A stretch of 64,000 bases of DNA from an uncultured Flavonifractor sp. (lineage in GTDB: Bacteria; Bacillota; Clostridia; Oscillospirales; Oscillospiraceae). How positions within the stretch are numbered: position 1 is the stretch's first letter; every line of letters starts with the position of its first letter. The stretch lies in NCBI RefSeq assembly GCF_944385615.1, contig NZ_CALWXV010000001.1, positions 124,001 through 188,000 of the forward strand, written 5' to 3'. Position numbers and translations under genes: made by a program. This document shows positions 50,281 to 60,423 of this stretch, one piece after another. Under the pieces are notes generated by a model. The model saw only the letters and a list, made by a program, of their open reading frames with translations, was not told the origin of the DNA and ran no database searches.

Positions 50281-51387
50281 ATGCGCAAGGTACTCTATCT
50301 GCTGAATTACGCGGGCAAGGCGGGCACGGAGCGGTATGTGGAGACCCTGGTCAAGTACCTCTCCGCCGACGGGCTGGTGCAGCCCTTCTTTGCCTACAAT
50401 GAGGGCGGGCTGCTGGTGGAGCGGCTGGAGGCCATGGGGGTCCCCTGCCGCCAGATCACCATGCGCCGCCGGTTTGATACCCAGGCGGCCAAGGCGCTGG
50501 CCCAGCTGTGCTGGGAGTGGGACATTGATCTGGTCCACTGCCACTATCTGCGGGAGCACTATACCGCCCTGCTGGCCAAGAAATACAACAAAAAGATCCG
50601 GGTGGTGTACACCAACCACTTTGTGCTGGCCAACGATTTTATCACCCGGCTGTCCAACCGCTGGATGGACAAGCGGCAGGACCAGATGATTGCCGTATGC
50701 AACAAGGGCAGGGAACAGCTCATTGCCAACGGCTGGAGCGGGGACCGCATCCAGGTGATCTTCAATGCCGTGGACCCGGAGGCCTGGGAGGGGGACCGGT
50801 CAGAGTCCACCCTGCGCTCTGAACTGGGGCTGCCGGAGGACCGGTTTGTTATGCTGTGCGCTTCCCGTTTTGCCGACGATAAGGGGCATAAATACCTCAT
50901 CGACTCGGTGAAGCGGCTGACCCAGCTGACAGATAAACCCTTCACTCTGGTGCTGGCCGGGGACGGCCCCCTGTTGGAGTCCTCCAAGGCTCAGGTCAAG
51001 GAGCTGGGTCTGGAGGAGCAGGTAAAGTTCATCGGGTTCCGCAAGGATATCAAAAATCTGTACAAAGGCTCCGACCTGTACGTCAATTCCTCCCAGCACG
51101 AGGCCCTGTCCTTCCTCATCATTGAGGCCATGGCCGCCGGTCTGCCGGTGATCGCCACCGATATGGGAGGCAACTCCGATATCGTCAACGATCAGGCGGG
51201 CTGTGGGCTGCTGGTGACCTATGACGACCCGGACTCCATGGCGGGGGCCATGAAGCGGTTTTTGGAGGACCCGGCCTTTACCGCGGCCTGCCGGGACCGG
51301 GCGCTGCAAACCATTCAGGAGAAATTTGAAGTCCATAAAATGGCCCAGGTCACCTATGGGGTCTATGAAAAAGCACTGCACAACTGA
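50281..51387 (+). CDS. Glycosyltransferase, GT4 family
   Basis: A 368-residue cytosolic GT-B glycosyltransferase. The N-terminal domain has AGKAGTERYVETLVKYL, and the C-terminal donor domain has LVLAGDGPLL, FIGFRKDIKNLYKGSDLYVNSS and the EX7E-type element HEALSFLIIEAMAAGLPVI. It would transfer a sugar from a nucleotide donor in surface-polysaccharide or glycolipid synthesis. It is 27 bp after prfB with AAAAAGGAG, and 21 bp before an O-antigen ligase-like gene that may extend its product. Confidence 0.92.
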   Translation: MRKVLYLLNYAGKAGTERYVETLVKYLSADGLVQPFFAYNEGGLLVERLEAMGVPCRQITMRRRFDTQAAKALAQLCWEWDIDLVHCHYLREHYTALLAKKYNKKIRVVYTNHFVLANDFITRLSNRWMDKRQDQMIAVCNKGREQLIANGWSGDRIQVIFNAVDPEAWEGDRSESTLRSELGLPEDRFVMLCASRFADDKGHKYLIDSVKRLTQLTDKPFTLVLAGDGPLLESSKAQVKELGLEEQVKFIGFRKDIKNLYKGSDLYVNSSQHEALSFLIIEAMAAGLPVIATDMGGNSDIVNDQAGCGLLVTYDDPDSMAGAMKRFLEDPAFTAACRDRALQTIQEKFEVHKMAQVTYGVYEKALHN

Positions 51388-51408
51388 TTCCAAGGAGTAA
51401 TTATACTG

Positions 51409-52947
51409 ATGTCTATCACAGAAAGTAGCCTGTTTCTCCGCTTTTTCCTGGCCTTCTGGCTGGGCATCCGGCGTGGGTGGGGCGAGAGCCTGCCGGGCCG
51501 GATGTGCGGAGGCCTGGAGCGGTGGTTCACCAGACAGCTGAGAGGCAGTGTGATCTTCCGCTTTGTCTGGCGGGAGGGAACGGTACCCAAGGCTTGGCCC
51601 AACAGCCTGTCCTGCCGTTTGTTTACCGCAATCATCAACATTCCCTGTACCATCTGCAAGTGGCTCTATCAGCTGGGCCGGCCGGTGTGGGACAGCAGCC
51701 TGTTCTGCCGCTTCCTGAGCGCGGTGGGCGGGGCCGGATTCTTCTTCCTGGGGCTGTTCATGCTGGTGATGCTGATGGCTCCCCATGAGATGTGGAACAA
51801 TACCTATGGCCTGCTGGGAACGGTGGCTGTCGCTGGCCTGTTTATTATTGGCAGCGCCTCCCGGAGCCGTGACCGGCTGGAGCTGGACACCCTGGGGCCC
51901 TATATGACCCTCTATATGGGCCTCATCTGCGTGGCTCTGATGGGGTCTATTTCCACCCATCTGTCCATGCGCTTTTTTGCCTTCCATCTGACCGGCTTTT
52001 TGCTGGTGCTGCTGGTGGTGAGCAGCGTACGCAAGTATGAGCAGCTCCAGCTGATGGTGGCGCTGGCGGTGCTGGGTATCTCGGTGGCCGCCCTCTATGG
52101 CTGCTATCAGGGATATGTGGGGGTGGATGTGGTAGCCTCCCAGCAGGATATGACGGTGAATGAGGGGATGCCCGGCCGGGTCTATTCTTTCTTTGACAAC
52201 CCCAACAACTTTGCTGAACAGCTGGTCATGCTGCTGCCCCTGGATTTTGCCCTCTTCCTCAACTCCCGCTGGCGGGGGAAGATTCTCTCTCTGCTCTCCC
52301 TGTGCGTGGGCGTGGCGGCTATCGGCTTCACCTACGGCCGTTCCTGCTGGATTGGCCTGACCCTGGCGGTGGTGGTGTTCCTGGCCCTCATGGACTGGCG
52401 GTGGGTGCCCCTGTTCATCCTGGCCGGATTGGTGGCCATCCCCTTCCTGCCGGAGACCATCTACAACCGGATCCTCACCATCACCAATACGCAGGACAGC
52501 TCCACCCGGTACCGCTTTGAGATCTATTCCACCACAGAAAATCTCATGCGGGACCACTGGGTCAAGGGTGTGGGCCTGGGTACCGATGTGATGAAGCAGG
52601 TCTTCCAGACCTATCCCACCAACTTTGACGGAACCTATCCCGTCCACACCCACAACAACTATTTGCAGATGTGGGCGGAAACCGGCATTTGGGGCGGGAT
52701 CTCCTTCCTGGCGCTGCTGCTCTATCAGCTGAAGAGCGGCGTCAAGGCCTTCCGGGCCGCCGCGGACAAAAGGGTCAAGCGGCTGCTGGCTGCCGGTCTG
52801 GGCGCCTTCTGTGGGATTCTGCTGGTCAGCGTGGCGGAGTACACCTGGTTCTATCCCCGCAATATGTTCACCTATTGGTTCCTCTTCGGCGTTATCGCCG
52901 CCTGTGTCAAGCTGGTTCAGCTGGATACGAAGAAGAAGGAGGCATAA
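51409..52947 (+). CDS. O-antigen ligase / polysaccharide polymerase-like membrane protein
   Basis: A 512-residue protein with about 10-12 membrane helices. The Wzy/WaaL-type region is seen in GRVYSFFDNPNNFAEQLVMLLPLDFALF, FTYGRSCWIGLTLA and the extracellular loop VGLGTDVMKQVF...YPVHTHNNYLQMWAETGIWGG, which carries the conserved His. It would polymerise or ligate a lipid-linked glycan outside the membrane. An extra N-terminal stretch (1-100) is Arg/Trp-rich and unusual. It is coupled to the upstream GT4 gene. Confidence 0.9.
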   Translation: MSITESSLFLRFFLAFWLGIRRGWGESLPGRMCGGLERWFTRQLRGSVIFRFVWREGTVPKAWPNSLSCRLFTAIINIPCTICKWLYQLGRPVWDSSLFCRFLSAVGGAGFFFLGLFMLVMLMAPHEMWNNTYGLLGTVAVAGLFIIGSASRSRDRLELDTLGPYMTLYMGLICVALMGSISTHLSMRFFAFHLTGFLLVLLVVSSVRKYEQLQLMVALAVLGISVAALYGCYQGYVGVDVVASQQDMTVNEGMPGRVYSFFDNPNNFAEQLVMLLPLDFALFLNSRWRGKILSLLSLCVGVAAIGFTYGRSCWIGLTLAVVVFLALMDWRWVPLFILAGLVAIPFLPETIYNRILTITNTQDSSTRYRFEIYSTTENLMRDHWVKGVGLGTDVMKQVFQTYPTNFDGTYPVHTHNNYLQMWAETGIWGGISFLALLLYQLKSGVKAFRAAADKRVKRLLAAGLGAFCGILLVSVAEYTWFYPRNMFTYWFLFGVIAACVKLVQLDTKKKEA

Positions 52948-52999
52948 AAAACCGTTGCCGTTTTGAGGTCCTCTGACAGGGGAACCCTGTAGGCGTTTA

Positions 53000-53041
53000 A
53001 AACCCCGGCAGATATTGCTTCAGCAATATCTGCCGGGGTTT
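53000..53041. terminator. Terminator between the ligase-like gene and the lipoprotein gene
   Basis: A perfect 18-bp stem (53001-53018 with 53023-53040) with loop TTCA and short T runs on both strands. Confidence 0.78.
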
Positions 53042-53091
53042 ACTACTACACAGTATAGCAGAGAAGAAACGTCCCGGCTAAACCCATGTCC

Positions 53092-53976
53092 TCACAAAGT
53101 TTCGTTCTTGGGGTTGTCCCACAGTTCATACAGCCACTCAAATTCTCCCACAACATCCACAGATATAATTTCGTCCTTGTTCTCATCAACACATAAACGC
53201 AGATAGGCCACGGTTTCATCCTCTCTCTGCAATGCATAGTACCAGAATACATCGAACGCATTGGGCTGACCAAATCGTTCTAAAAAATCGGAAAAGCGGT
53301 CGGTCTTCTCCAGCAGATTCCGTGCAAGTTCTTCCTGCAGAGGTGGTGTGGCTGCGTCGTAGCGGTGCAGGTATCCCTCGATGGGCCGCACCGGATAGTC
53401 CGCAGGATGGTCCATATAAATGTAGAGCCCCGTATCGTCTGAGTCCGGCCAACCTTCTTCGTGGTACTTGAGATAATCACCGGCGGAATAAAAATCTACA
53501 CTGGTAATTCCGATCTCGTTCTCGTCCCAGTCGTCTTCATCTACCATCTTCAGGGAACACCAGAAATAGGTTCCGTCACAACCAACCAGGAAGGCATCTG
53601 TCAATTCCGAGCGGCGCATTCCATAGGAAATCCGGTCATTGCCTGAGCTGCCTGTATCCCACCGCAGGTTAATTTGGGTGGGGCCAGGGTAAAGCTCAGT
53701 CAGCGTAACCAGCTGATCTTCCAGATCTGCGTCCGCGTTTTGGACGTTGACAGAAAAAAGTGATTTCATGGTCTGAACATCGCCTGTATCCAAGGCCGCA
53801 AAAAAGGCATCCACAGTCTCGCCATAGACGTGGCTTTTTTTGGATTCTTCCTCCAGCTGAGATAGACGGAGGGAAGATAAGCTGCAACCTGTCAGACCAA
53901 CACACAGTACCGCCAGAATACCGATAACTGCCCAGCTTTGAAGGATAGAACTTACTTTTGGATGATATCGTCTCAT
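53092..53976 (-). CDS. DUF5104-like lipoprotein
   Basis: A 294-residue lipoprotein: basic start MRRYHPK, hydrophobic segment and lipobox VGLTGC (Cys at about 31). After it, YGETVDAFFAALDTGDVQTMKSLFS resembles the NTF2-like DUF5104 domain. An unrelated acidic C-terminal part (DAFDVFWYYALQREDETVAYLRLCV) follows. The function is unknown. The ATG at 53976 follows AGAGGGA. It is 34 bp downstream of ilvD on the same strand and may be cotranscribed, though no functional link is obvious. Confidence 0.75.
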   Translation of the reverse strand: MRRYHPKVSSILQSWAVIGILAVLCVGLTGCSLSSLRLSQLEEESKKSHVYGETVDAFFAALDTGDVQTMKSLFSVNVQNADADLEDQLVTLTELYPGPTQINLRWDTGSSGNDRISYGMRRSELTDAFLVGCDGTYFWCSLKMVDEDDWDENEIGITSVDFYSAGDYLKYHEEGWPDSDDTGLYIYMDHPADYPVRPIEGYLHRYDAATPPLQEELARNLLEKTDRFSDFLERFGQPNAFDVFWYYALQREDETVAYLRLCVDENKDEIISVDVVGEFEWLYELWDNPKNETL

Positions 53977-54010
53977 ATTGATCCCTCTTGTGGGGCCGAT
54001 GCCCGGAGTC

Positions 54011-55672
54011 TTACTCCAGCACGGCACCCCGGGAGGCGGAGGTGACCAGCTTGGCATATCGGGCCAAATACCCTGTCTTGACCTTGGGCTCGGGGCACAC
54101 CCACTTAGCCTTTCGGGCAGCCAGGACAGCGTCGTCCACCTGAAGCTCGATCTTGCAGGCGGGAATGTCGATGGAGATAATATCGCCCTCTTCCACCAGG
54201 CCGATGGGGCCGCCCTGGGCCGCCTCAGGGCAGACGTGGCCGATGGCAGCGCCACGGGTGGCGCCGGAGAAGCGGCCGTCGGTGATGAGAGCCACGCTCT
54301 CGCCCAGACCCATGCCTACAATGGCGGAGGTGGGGTTGAGCATCTCACGCATACCGGGGCCGCCCTTGGGGCCCTCGTAGCGGATGACCACCACGTCGCC
54401 AGGGACGATCTTGCCGGCATAGATGGCGGAAATGGCCTCCTCCTCGCTGTCAAACACCCGGGCGGGGCCGGTGTGAGCCATCATCTCAGGGGCCACGGCG
54501 GAGCGCTTGACCACACAGCCCTCGGGGGCCAGATTGCCCTTGAGCACGGCGATGCCGCCGTCCTGGGAGTAGGGATTCTCGATGGGCCGGATGAGCTCGG
54601 GATTGCGGTTTTCCACGCCCTCTAGATTCTCCTCCAGAGTCTTGCCGGTGCAGGTCATGACGGAGGTGTCCAGCAGGCCCTTTTTGGTCAGCTCTTTCAT
54701 GACGGCGTACACGCCGCCGGCGCCCTCCAGGTCCTCCATGTAGGTGTCCCCAGCGGGGGCCAGGTGGCACAGGTTGGGGGTCTTGGAGGAGATCTCGTTG
54801 GACATGTCCAGATCCAGCTCAATGCCGCACTCGTGGGCGATGGCGGGCAGGTGGAGCATGGTGTTGGTGGAGCAGCCCAAAGCCATGTCTACCGCCTCGG
54901 CGTTGTGGAAGGCGGCGGGGGTCATGATGTCCCGGGGCTTGATGTCCCGTTTCACCAGCTCCATGATCTGCATACCGGCGTGCTTGGCCAGCCGCAGCCG
55001 GGCGGACCACACGGCGGGGATGGTGCCGTTGCCCCGCAGACCCATGCCGATGGCCTCGGTAAGGCAGTTCATGGAGTTGGCGGTGTACATGCCGGAGCAG
55101 GAGCCGCAGGAGGGGCAGGCGTTGTTCTCGTAGTCCTCCACACCGGCCTCGTCCAGCTTGCCCGCCTTGTAGGCGCCTACCGCCTCAAACATGTGGCTCA
55201 GGCAGGAGCGGCGGCCGTCGTTGAGCCGACCCGCCAGCATGGGACCGCCGGAGCAGAAGATGGTGGGGATGTTTACACGGGCGGCGGCCATCAGTAGGCC
55301 GGGCACGTTCTTATCGCAGTTGGGGATCATCACCAGACCGTCAAACTGGTGAGCCATGGCCATGGCCTCGGTGGAGTCGGCGATGAGGTCCCGGGTGACC
55401 AGGGAGTATTTCATGCCGATGTGGCCCATGGCGATGCCGTCGCACACGGCAATGGCGGGAAACTCCACCGGGGTACCCCCGGCGGCCCGGACACCGGCCT
55501 TGACGGCCTCGGCGATCTTGTCCAGATTCATGTGGCCGGGAACGATCTCATTATAGGAACACACCACGCCGATAAGGGGCCGCTCCAGCTCCTCCTTGGT
55601 GTAGCCCAGAGCATAAAAGAGGGAGCGGTTGGGGGCGCGCTCCACGCCTTTTGTCACGTTGTCACTGCGCAT
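54011..55672 (-). CDS. ilvD: Dihydroxy-acid dehydratase
   Basis: Third enzyme of branched-chain amino acid synthesis, converting 2,3-dihydroxyisovalerate to 2-ketoisovalerate with an Fe-S cluster. The 553-residue protein has the cluster and metal sites ([46 protein letters not shown]) and the C-terminal [20 protein letters not shown] motif. The ATG follows AAGGAGGTC. It is transcribed divergently from a GntR-type regulator, away from the other ilv genes. Confidence 0.97.
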   Translation of the reverse strand: MRSDNVTKGVERAPNRSLFYALGYTKEELERPLIGVVCSYNEIVPGHMNLDKIAEAVKAGVRAAGGTPVEFPAIAVCDGIAMGHIGMKYSLVTRDLIADSTEAMAMAHQFDGLVMIPNCDKNVPGLLMAAARVNIPTIFCSGGPMLAGRLNDGRRSCLSHMFEAVGAYKAGKLDEAGVEDYENNACPSCGSCSGMYTANSMNCLTEAIGMGLRGNGTIPAVWSARLRLAKHAGMQIMELVKRDIKPRDIMTPAAFHNAEAVDMALGCSTNTMLHLPAIAHECGIELDLDMSNEISSKTPNLCHLAPAGDTYMEDLEGAGGVYAVMKELTKKGLLDTSVMTCTGKTLEENLEGVENRNPELIRPIENPYSQDGGIAVLKGNLAPEGCVVKRSAVAPEMMAHTGPARVFDSEEEAISAIYAGKIVPGDVVVIRYEGPKGGPGMREMLNPTSAIVGMGLGESVALITDGRFSGATRGAAIGHVCPEAAQGGPIGLVEEGDIISIDIPACKIELQVDDAVLAARKAKWVCPEPKVKTGYLARYAKLVTSASRGAVLE

Positions 55673-55790
55673 AGGGGATGACCTCCTTGTTGATCTGTAT
55701 ATAAGTTGTATGATAATACTTGCGTTGTCTGACTATATACTATATGATAGAGGCACAACTGTCAAGGACTGACCGGAAGGGAAGTAGGGT
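55673..55790. promoter_or_regulatory. ilvD / gntR divergent promoters
   Basis: Plus strand: TTGCGT (55720-55725), a 17-bp spacer, TATGAT (55743-55748) for the regulator. Minus strand: TTGACA (55760-55765), a 17-bp spacer, TAGTAT for ilvD. The two promoters overlap face to face, so a regulator bound here would affect both. A GTAT-GATA-ATAC inverted repeat (55708-55719) lies next to them. Confidence 0.6.
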
Positions 55791-56474
55791 ATGGAAAAAA
55801 AGAGTTTGGCCCAGCAGACCGCTGAGGGGTTATATGGCCGCATTGTGGTGGAAAAGGGCCTGAAGGCGGGGGAAAAGCTGCCCAACGAGGTGGACCTGGC
55901 CGGGGAGCTGGGGGTGAGCCGGGCCACCCTGCGGGAGGCCATCCGCACCCTCACCGCCCAAGGAGTGCTGGAGGTGCGGCGGGGGAAGGGGACCTTTGTG
56001 TCCCAGGAGGTGGAGGAGATGAGCGATTTCGGCTTTTCCACGCTGGAGCGGGTACGGGGCCAGCTGCGGGACCTGTTCGAGCTGCGCTCTATCTTTGAGC
56101 CGGAGGCCGCCGCCCTGGCTTGCCGCCGGGCCACAGAGGAGGAGCTGGCGGCTATCCTGGACCGGGGGGCGGAGGTGGAGCGGTGCATCCGGGCCGGGGC
56201 CGACCGGACCCAGGCTGACCGGGCCTTTCATGCCGCCATCGTCCGGGGGACACACAATGAATTTCTGGTGCGGCTGCTCCCGCTCATCGACCAGGCGGTG
56301 TCCTCCGCCCTGACAGCGGGGGAGCACCAGGAGCAGCTGGCGGAGGATACTTGCCGGGATCATGCGTTGCTGATGGAGTTTCTGCGCAAGCGGGATGGGG
56401 CGGGGGCCAAATACGCTATGGCCATCCACCTGCGGCACAGCATGGACGTGATGGGGCTGGAGCGGCCGAACTGA
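55791..56474 (+). CDS. GntR-family (FadR/FCD subfamily) transcriptional regulator
   Basis: A 227-residue regulator. The N-terminal winged helix (LKAGEKLPNEVDLAGELGVSRATLREAIRTLTAQGVLEVRRGKGTFV) is followed by an FCD ligand domain (about 90-220) with RSIFEPEAAALACRRA, Asp/His metal-ligand candidates (DRAFHAAIV, DHALLMEFL and the final HLRHSMDV). FCD regulators sense organic acids. Divergent placement from ilvD suggests it responds to a keto- or hydroxy-acid of that pathway. The ATG follows GGAAGGGAAG. Confidence 0.9.
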   Translation: MEKKSLAQQTAEGLYGRIVVEKGLKAGEKLPNEVDLAGELGVSRATLREAIRTLTAQGVLEVRRGKGTFVSQEVEEMSDFGFSTLERVRGQLRDLFELRSIFEPEAAALACRRATEEELAAILDRGAEVERCIRAGADRTQADRAFHAAIVRGTHNEFLVRLLPLIDQAVSSALTAGEHQEQLAEDTCRDHALLMEFLRKRDGAGAKYAMAIHLRHSMDVMGLERPN

Positions 56475-56520
56475 TGAGGGCGCTTTCCATAACCGGCAGG
56501 ATGGTCTTAAATACATTCAA

Positions 56521-56554
56521 AAAAGGGGTCCCGGATGATTCCGGGACCCCTTTT
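56521..56554. terminator. Terminator between gntR and ilvC
   Basis: A perfect 15-bp stem with three-base loop and A4/T4 ends, serving both convergent genes. Confidence 0.9.
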
Positions 56555-56568
56555 ATAGCGGCAGTATA

Positions 56569-57588
56569 TTAGTTGGAAGCAGTATCCAGGTCGGTGTCGC
56601 CGCCCCAGATCATGTTCTTGCGCAGCTCCTCGCCCACGATCTCCATCTGGTGCTTCTTGAGCGCGGCACGCTTGGAGTTGAAGAAGGTGCGGCCGTTCTT
56701 GTTCTCGGCGATCCACTTGCCGGCGAAGGTACCGTCCTGGATGTCGTCCAGCACCTTGCGCATGTTCTTCTTGGTCTCCTCGTAGGGCAGCACACGGGGA
56801 CCGGAGACGTACTCGCCGTACTCAGCGGTGTCGGAGATGGAGTAGTTCATGGCAGCCACGCCGCCCTTATTGATGAGGTCGATGATGAGCTTCATCTCGT
56901 GGATGCACTCGAAGTAGGCGTTCTCAGGCTCATAACCGGCCTCCACCAGGGTCTCAAAGCCGCAGCGCATCAGGTCCACCACGCCGCCGCACAGAACAGC
57001 CTGCTCACCAAACAGGTCGGTCTCGGTCTCGTCGTGGAAGGTGGTCTCCATAACGCCGGCGCGGGCACCGCCGATGCCGGCGATGTAGGCCAGGGCGATC
57101 TTGTAGGCGTTGCCGGTGGCGTTCTGCTCTACGGCCACCAGGCAGGGCACGCCCTTGCCGTTGACATAGGTGGAGCGGACGGTGTGGCCGGGGCCCTTGG
57201 GGGCGGCCATGAACACATCCACGCCGGCGGGCGGGACGATCTGCTGATAGCGGATATTGAAGCCGTGAGCAAAGGCCAGAGCCTTGCCCTCGGTCATGTA
57301 GGGGGCAATGTCCTTCTTGTACACATCGGCCTGGACCTCGTCGTTGATGAGGATCATGACGATATCGCCCCACTGGGCGGCCTCGGGAACAGTCTTGACC
57401 TGGAGACCGGCCTGCTCGGCCTTGGCCCAGTTCTTGGAGCCCTGGCGCAGACCCACGCACACGTCGCAGCCGGAATCCTTCAGGTTCATGGCATGGGCAT
57501 GGCCCTGGGAGCCGAAGCCGATGATGGCGATCTTCTTGCCGTTCAGGTAGGACAGGTCACAGTCCTTCTCGTAATACATCTTAGCCAT
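56569..57588 (-). CDS. ilvC: Ketol-acid reductoisomerase
   Basis: Second common step of branched-chain amino acid synthesis: NAD(P)H-dependent isomeroreduction of acetolactate. The 339-residue class I enzyme has [13 protein letters not shown], the cofactor loop [17 protein letters not shown], and the metal ligands in [10 protein letters not shown] and the EMKLIID helix. The ATG at 57588 follows AAAGGAG; the longer upstream frame is not conserved. It lies 121 bp after ilvN on the same strand and probably belongs to the ilvBNC operon. Confidence 0.97.
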   Translation of the reverse strand: MAKMYYEKDCDLSYLNGKKIAIIGFGSQGHAHAMNLKDSGCDVCVGLRQGSKNWAKAEQAGLQVKTVPEAAQWGDIVMILINDEVQADVYKKDIAPYMTEGKALAFAHGFNIRYQQIVPPAGVDVFMAAPKGPGHTVRSTYVNGKGVPCLVAVEQNATGNAYKIALAYIAGIGGARAGVMETTFHDETETDLFGEQAVLCGGVVDLMRCGFETLVEAGYEPENAYFECIHEMKLIIDLINKGGVAAMNYSISDTAEYGEYVSGPRVLPYEETKKNMRKVLDDIQDGTFAGKWIAENKNGRTFFNSKRAALKKHQMEIVGEELRKNMIWGGDTDLDTASN

Positions 57589-57709
57589 AGTGATTGCACT
57601 CCTTTGTCGGATATGGTTGATGGCCCAATAGTAGCACAGCAGGGCACAAAAGAATGATAAGCATGATACAATCTTGAAAACTTTTTGAGCGGGGGCGGAG
57701 CAACGGAGT

Positions 57710-58267
57710 TTACAGGATATTTTTGCCCAAGTTAAACTCGGTCTGCTCCTTGGTCTCGTCCTCAATGGTATAAGCGCCCCGTTCCAAAGCCACCATGCCG
57801 GTGCGTACCAGCTCCAGGATGCCGAAGGCCTCCAGCAGCTTCTGCATGGCCTCGGCCTTGGTCTCGTCACCGATGAGGGCCAGGGTGAGGGATTTCAGGG
57901 ACACGTCAATGATGGAGGCCCGGAAGATGTTGGCGATCTGGATGACCTCGTTGCGGATATCGTGGGTCTCGGCCTTTACCTTGAACATCACCAGCTCCCG
58001 GCGGATGGACCGCTCCGGCTTCAGCTCCTGCACCGAGTAGACGGGGAACTGCTTGCGCAGCTGGTTCATGATCTGCTCGATCATGGAGGCGTCGGCCATA
58101 ACCTCAATGGTGATACGGGACACAGTGGGATCGTCGGTGGTGCCCACGGCCAGGGACTCAATGTTGTAACCCTTCCGGGAGAACAGCCGGGAGACCTGAG
58201 ACAGGACGCCGGCGGAGTTTTCCACCAGCACCGAGAGGGTGCGGCGGGTGACAGTCAGCTCATTCAT
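57710..58267 (-). CDS. ilvN: Acetolactate synthase small (regulatory) subunit
   Basis: Regulatory subunit that confers valine feedback on IlvB. The 185-residue protein has two ACT-like regions: [29 protein letters not shown] and the C-terminal [35 protein letters not shown]. The ATG follows AAAGGAGGG, 15 bp after ilvB. Confidence 0.96.
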   Translation of the reverse strand: MNELTVTRRTLSVLVENSAGVLSQVSRLFSRKGYNIESLAVGTTDDPTVSRITIEVMADASMIEQIMNQLRKQFPVYSVQELKPERSIRRELVMFKVKAETHDIRNEVIQIANIFRASIIDVSLKSLTLALIGDETKAEAMQKLLEAFGILELVRTGMVALERGAYTIEDETKEQTEFNLGKNIL

Positions 58268-58282
58268 GTTCCACGCCCTCCT

Positions 58283-59992
58283 TTAATCCAGAATGAAGTC
58301 GGTAACGGGGGTACCGGCCGACACCATGGGGTGGACCATGGCGTCCTTGTCAATGGCGCACTCGATCACATAGGGCCGTCCGGCGGCTACCGCCCGGCGG
58401 AAGGCTGCCTCAAACTCGGTCTGGGTGGCAGCCCGCTCGCCCTGGATGCCATAGGCCTCCGCCAGTTTGACAAAGTCGGGGCCCCGGTCCAGATCGGTCT
58501 GGGAGAACCGTTTGTGGTAAATGAGGTTCTGCCACTGGCGGACCATGCCCAAAGTCCGGTTATTGAAGATAACGGTGATGACGGGAATATTGTAGTGCTC
58601 GGCGGTACACAGCTCATGACAGTTCATGCGGAAGCAGCCGTCGCCGGTACACTGGACCACCACCTTGCCGGGATTGCCCACGGCGGCTCCCATGGCGGCT
58701 CCCAGGCCAAAGCCCATGGTGCCGAAGCCGCCGGAGGTAATGAACTGCCCCGGCCGGGAGAAGTGGTAATACTGGGCGCACCACATCTGGTGCTGGCCCA
58801 CGTCGGTGGCGATGATGGCGTCCCCGTCGGTGACTGCCTGGATGGTCTCCAAAATCTCATGGGGGTGGAGGATCTCGTCCTTCTTCAGGGGGACCTCCTT
58901 GTGGGAGAAGACCCACTGCTTCCACTCCGGGTAGTCGTGGGCGGGGAGCTTGGCGTTGAGCAGCTCCAGCACCCGCCGGGCGTCTCCGATGATGTGGTGG
59001 TGGGTCTTGACGTTCTTGTCGATCTCCGCCCGGTCGATGTCGATGTGGACGATCTTGGCATTGGGAGCGAAGGTGGCCGGGTCGGTGGCCACCCGGTCGG
59101 AGAACCGGCAGCCGATGGCGATGAGCAGGTCGCACTGGTCGCTGGCCGTGTTGGAGGCGTGGGAGCCGTGCATACCGATCATGCCGGTAAACAGGCGGTG
59201 GTCGCCGGGGCAGGCGCCGCCGCCCATAATGGTGGAAGCCACCGGAGCATTGAGAGTCTCGATGAACTGGCGGAACTGAGGCACCGCGCCACGGGAGCGG
59301 ATCACGCCGCCGCCCACCAGCACCAGAGGCCGGTGGGCCTCCTCGATCATGTCCAGCAGGGTCTGGATGTCGCCGGAGTCAGGCTCGGGGGCCTTCAGGT
59401 CGTGGCTGGCCCGGCGGAGCATGGCGCCCAGACGGCCATGGTTGGGATGCTCGGATAGGGGCAGGGGCGTATATTCCGCCTCGGCGGCGGTGACATTCTT
59501 AGCGATATCCACCAGCACCGGGCCGGGACGGCCCGAGCGGGCGATGGCAAAGGCCTCCCGGATCACATCGGCCAGCTGGTTGGGGTCCTTCACCAGGTAG
59601 TTGCACTTGGTGATGGGCATGGAGATACCGGTGATATCCACCTCCTGGAAGGAGTCCTTGCCAATCAGGTTCTCACTGACGTTGCAGGTGATGAATACGA
59701 CAGGGGAGGAATCGTAGTAGGCCGTGGCGATACCGGTGGTCAGGTTGGTGGCGCCGGGGCCGGAGGTGGCAAAGCATACCCCCACCTTACCGGTGGCGCG
59801 GGCGTAGCCGTCAGCGGCGTGAGAGGCGCCCTGCTCGTGGGCGGTCAGGATATGGCGGATCTTATCCTTGTAGCCGTGCAGCTCAAACTCATCATATACG
59901 TTCAGGATGGTGCCGCCGGGGTAACCGAATACGGTATCCACACCCTGCTCCAGCAGACATTCCATCAGGATCTGGGCTGTTTTCATTCTCAT
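58283..59992 (-). CDS. ilvB: Acetolactate synthase large (catalytic) subunit
   Basis: TPP-dependent condensation of two pyruvates, or pyruvate with 2-ketobutyrate. The 569-residue protein has the three TPP-enzyme domains. Glu in AHEQGASHAADGYAR activates TPP; the FAD/central domain is present; and the TPP motif is GDGCFRMNCHEL...NN. The start ATG at 59992 (MRMKTAQILMECLL) follows AAAGGAGG; ATG 59986 is possible. It is the first gene of ilvBNC and is controlled by a T-box leader. Confidence 0.97.
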   Translation of the reverse strand: MRMKTAQILMECLLEQGVDTVFGYPGGTILNVYDEFELHGYKDKIRHILTAHEQGASHAADGYARATGKVGVCFATSGPGATNLTTGIATAYYDSSPVVFITCNVSENLIGKDSFQEVDITGISMPITKCNYLVKDPNQLADVIREAFAIARSGRPGPVLVDIAKNVTAAEAEYTPLPLSEHPNHGRLGAMLRRASHDLKAPEPDSGDIQTLLDMIEEAHRPLVLVGGGVIRSRGAVPQFRQFIETLNAPVASTIMGGGACPGDHRLFTGMIGMHGSHASNTASDQCDLLIAIGCRFSDRVATDPATFAPNAKIVHIDIDRAEIDKNVKTHHHIIGDARRVLELLNAKLPAHDYPEWKQWVFSHKEVPLKKDEILHPHEILETIQAVTDGDAIIATDVGQHQMWCAQYYHFSRPGQFITSGGFGTMGFGLGAAMGAAVGNPGKVVVQCTGDGCFRMNCHELCTAEHYNIPVITVIFNNRTLGMVRQWQNLIYHKRFSQTDLDRGPDFVKLAEAYGIQGERAATQTEFEAAFRRAVAAGRPYVIECAIDKDAMVHPMVSAGTPVTDFILD

Positions 59993-59999
59993 GGTGGAA

Positions 60000-60310
60000 A
60001 AGACCTCCTTTGGCTGGTATGGGAGAAAACAACATGGCGGCTTCGTCCCATAGGACGAAGCCGCCATGACGCTCCGTGGTACCACCTAATTTCGCGGGCA
60101 GGCCCGCGCGCTCTGCCCCCAATAACGGAGGGTGACCGTCCCCGCCTACTGTGGTTCAGCGGGACCGCTCCCGGGTGACCTTCCGGTGCGGCCTCACGGG
60201 AGCTTACACCAGCCGCTCCCTCTCTGCGCTTATGCGCCGCCCGTACTGTCCCGGTCATTGCGTTTCTGCCGCCTCCCGCCGGACGGCGGGGTGTGGCGTG
60301 AATTGTAGGT
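60000..60310 (-). promoter_or_regulatory. T-box leader of ilvBNC, deduced valine specifier
   Basis: Minus-strand landmarks in order are the AGTA element after CGGGAC; the AG-rich CAGAGAGGG and GGTGTAAGC distal motifs of stem I; the GAA + specifier side of the internal loop; CAGTAGGC and CCGTTAT; the T-box AGGTGGTACCACGG (60074-60087); and a 16-bp terminator (60053-60068 with 60033-60048). Aligned on the glyQS T-box, the specifier codon is GTC (plus-strand GAC 60177-60179), valine. Uncharged tRNA-Val would favour antitermination. Confidence 0.88.
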
Positions 60311-60313
60311 ATA

Positions 60314-60343
60314 ATCATACGCTTTTCCAAAGGGCTTTGTCAA
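60314..60343 (-). promoter_or_regulatory. Promoter of the ilvBNC T-box transcript
   Basis: Minus strand TTGACA (60338-60343), an 18-bp spacer and TATGAT (60314-60319). Confidence 0.78.
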
Positions 60344-60423
60344 TCGGCCTTTTCAAACTTCTGCGTTTTAAACAAGTGAAGTGCCCTGGGGCGGGGGTGA
60401 AATCCACGGTTCCGTCAATTTGG

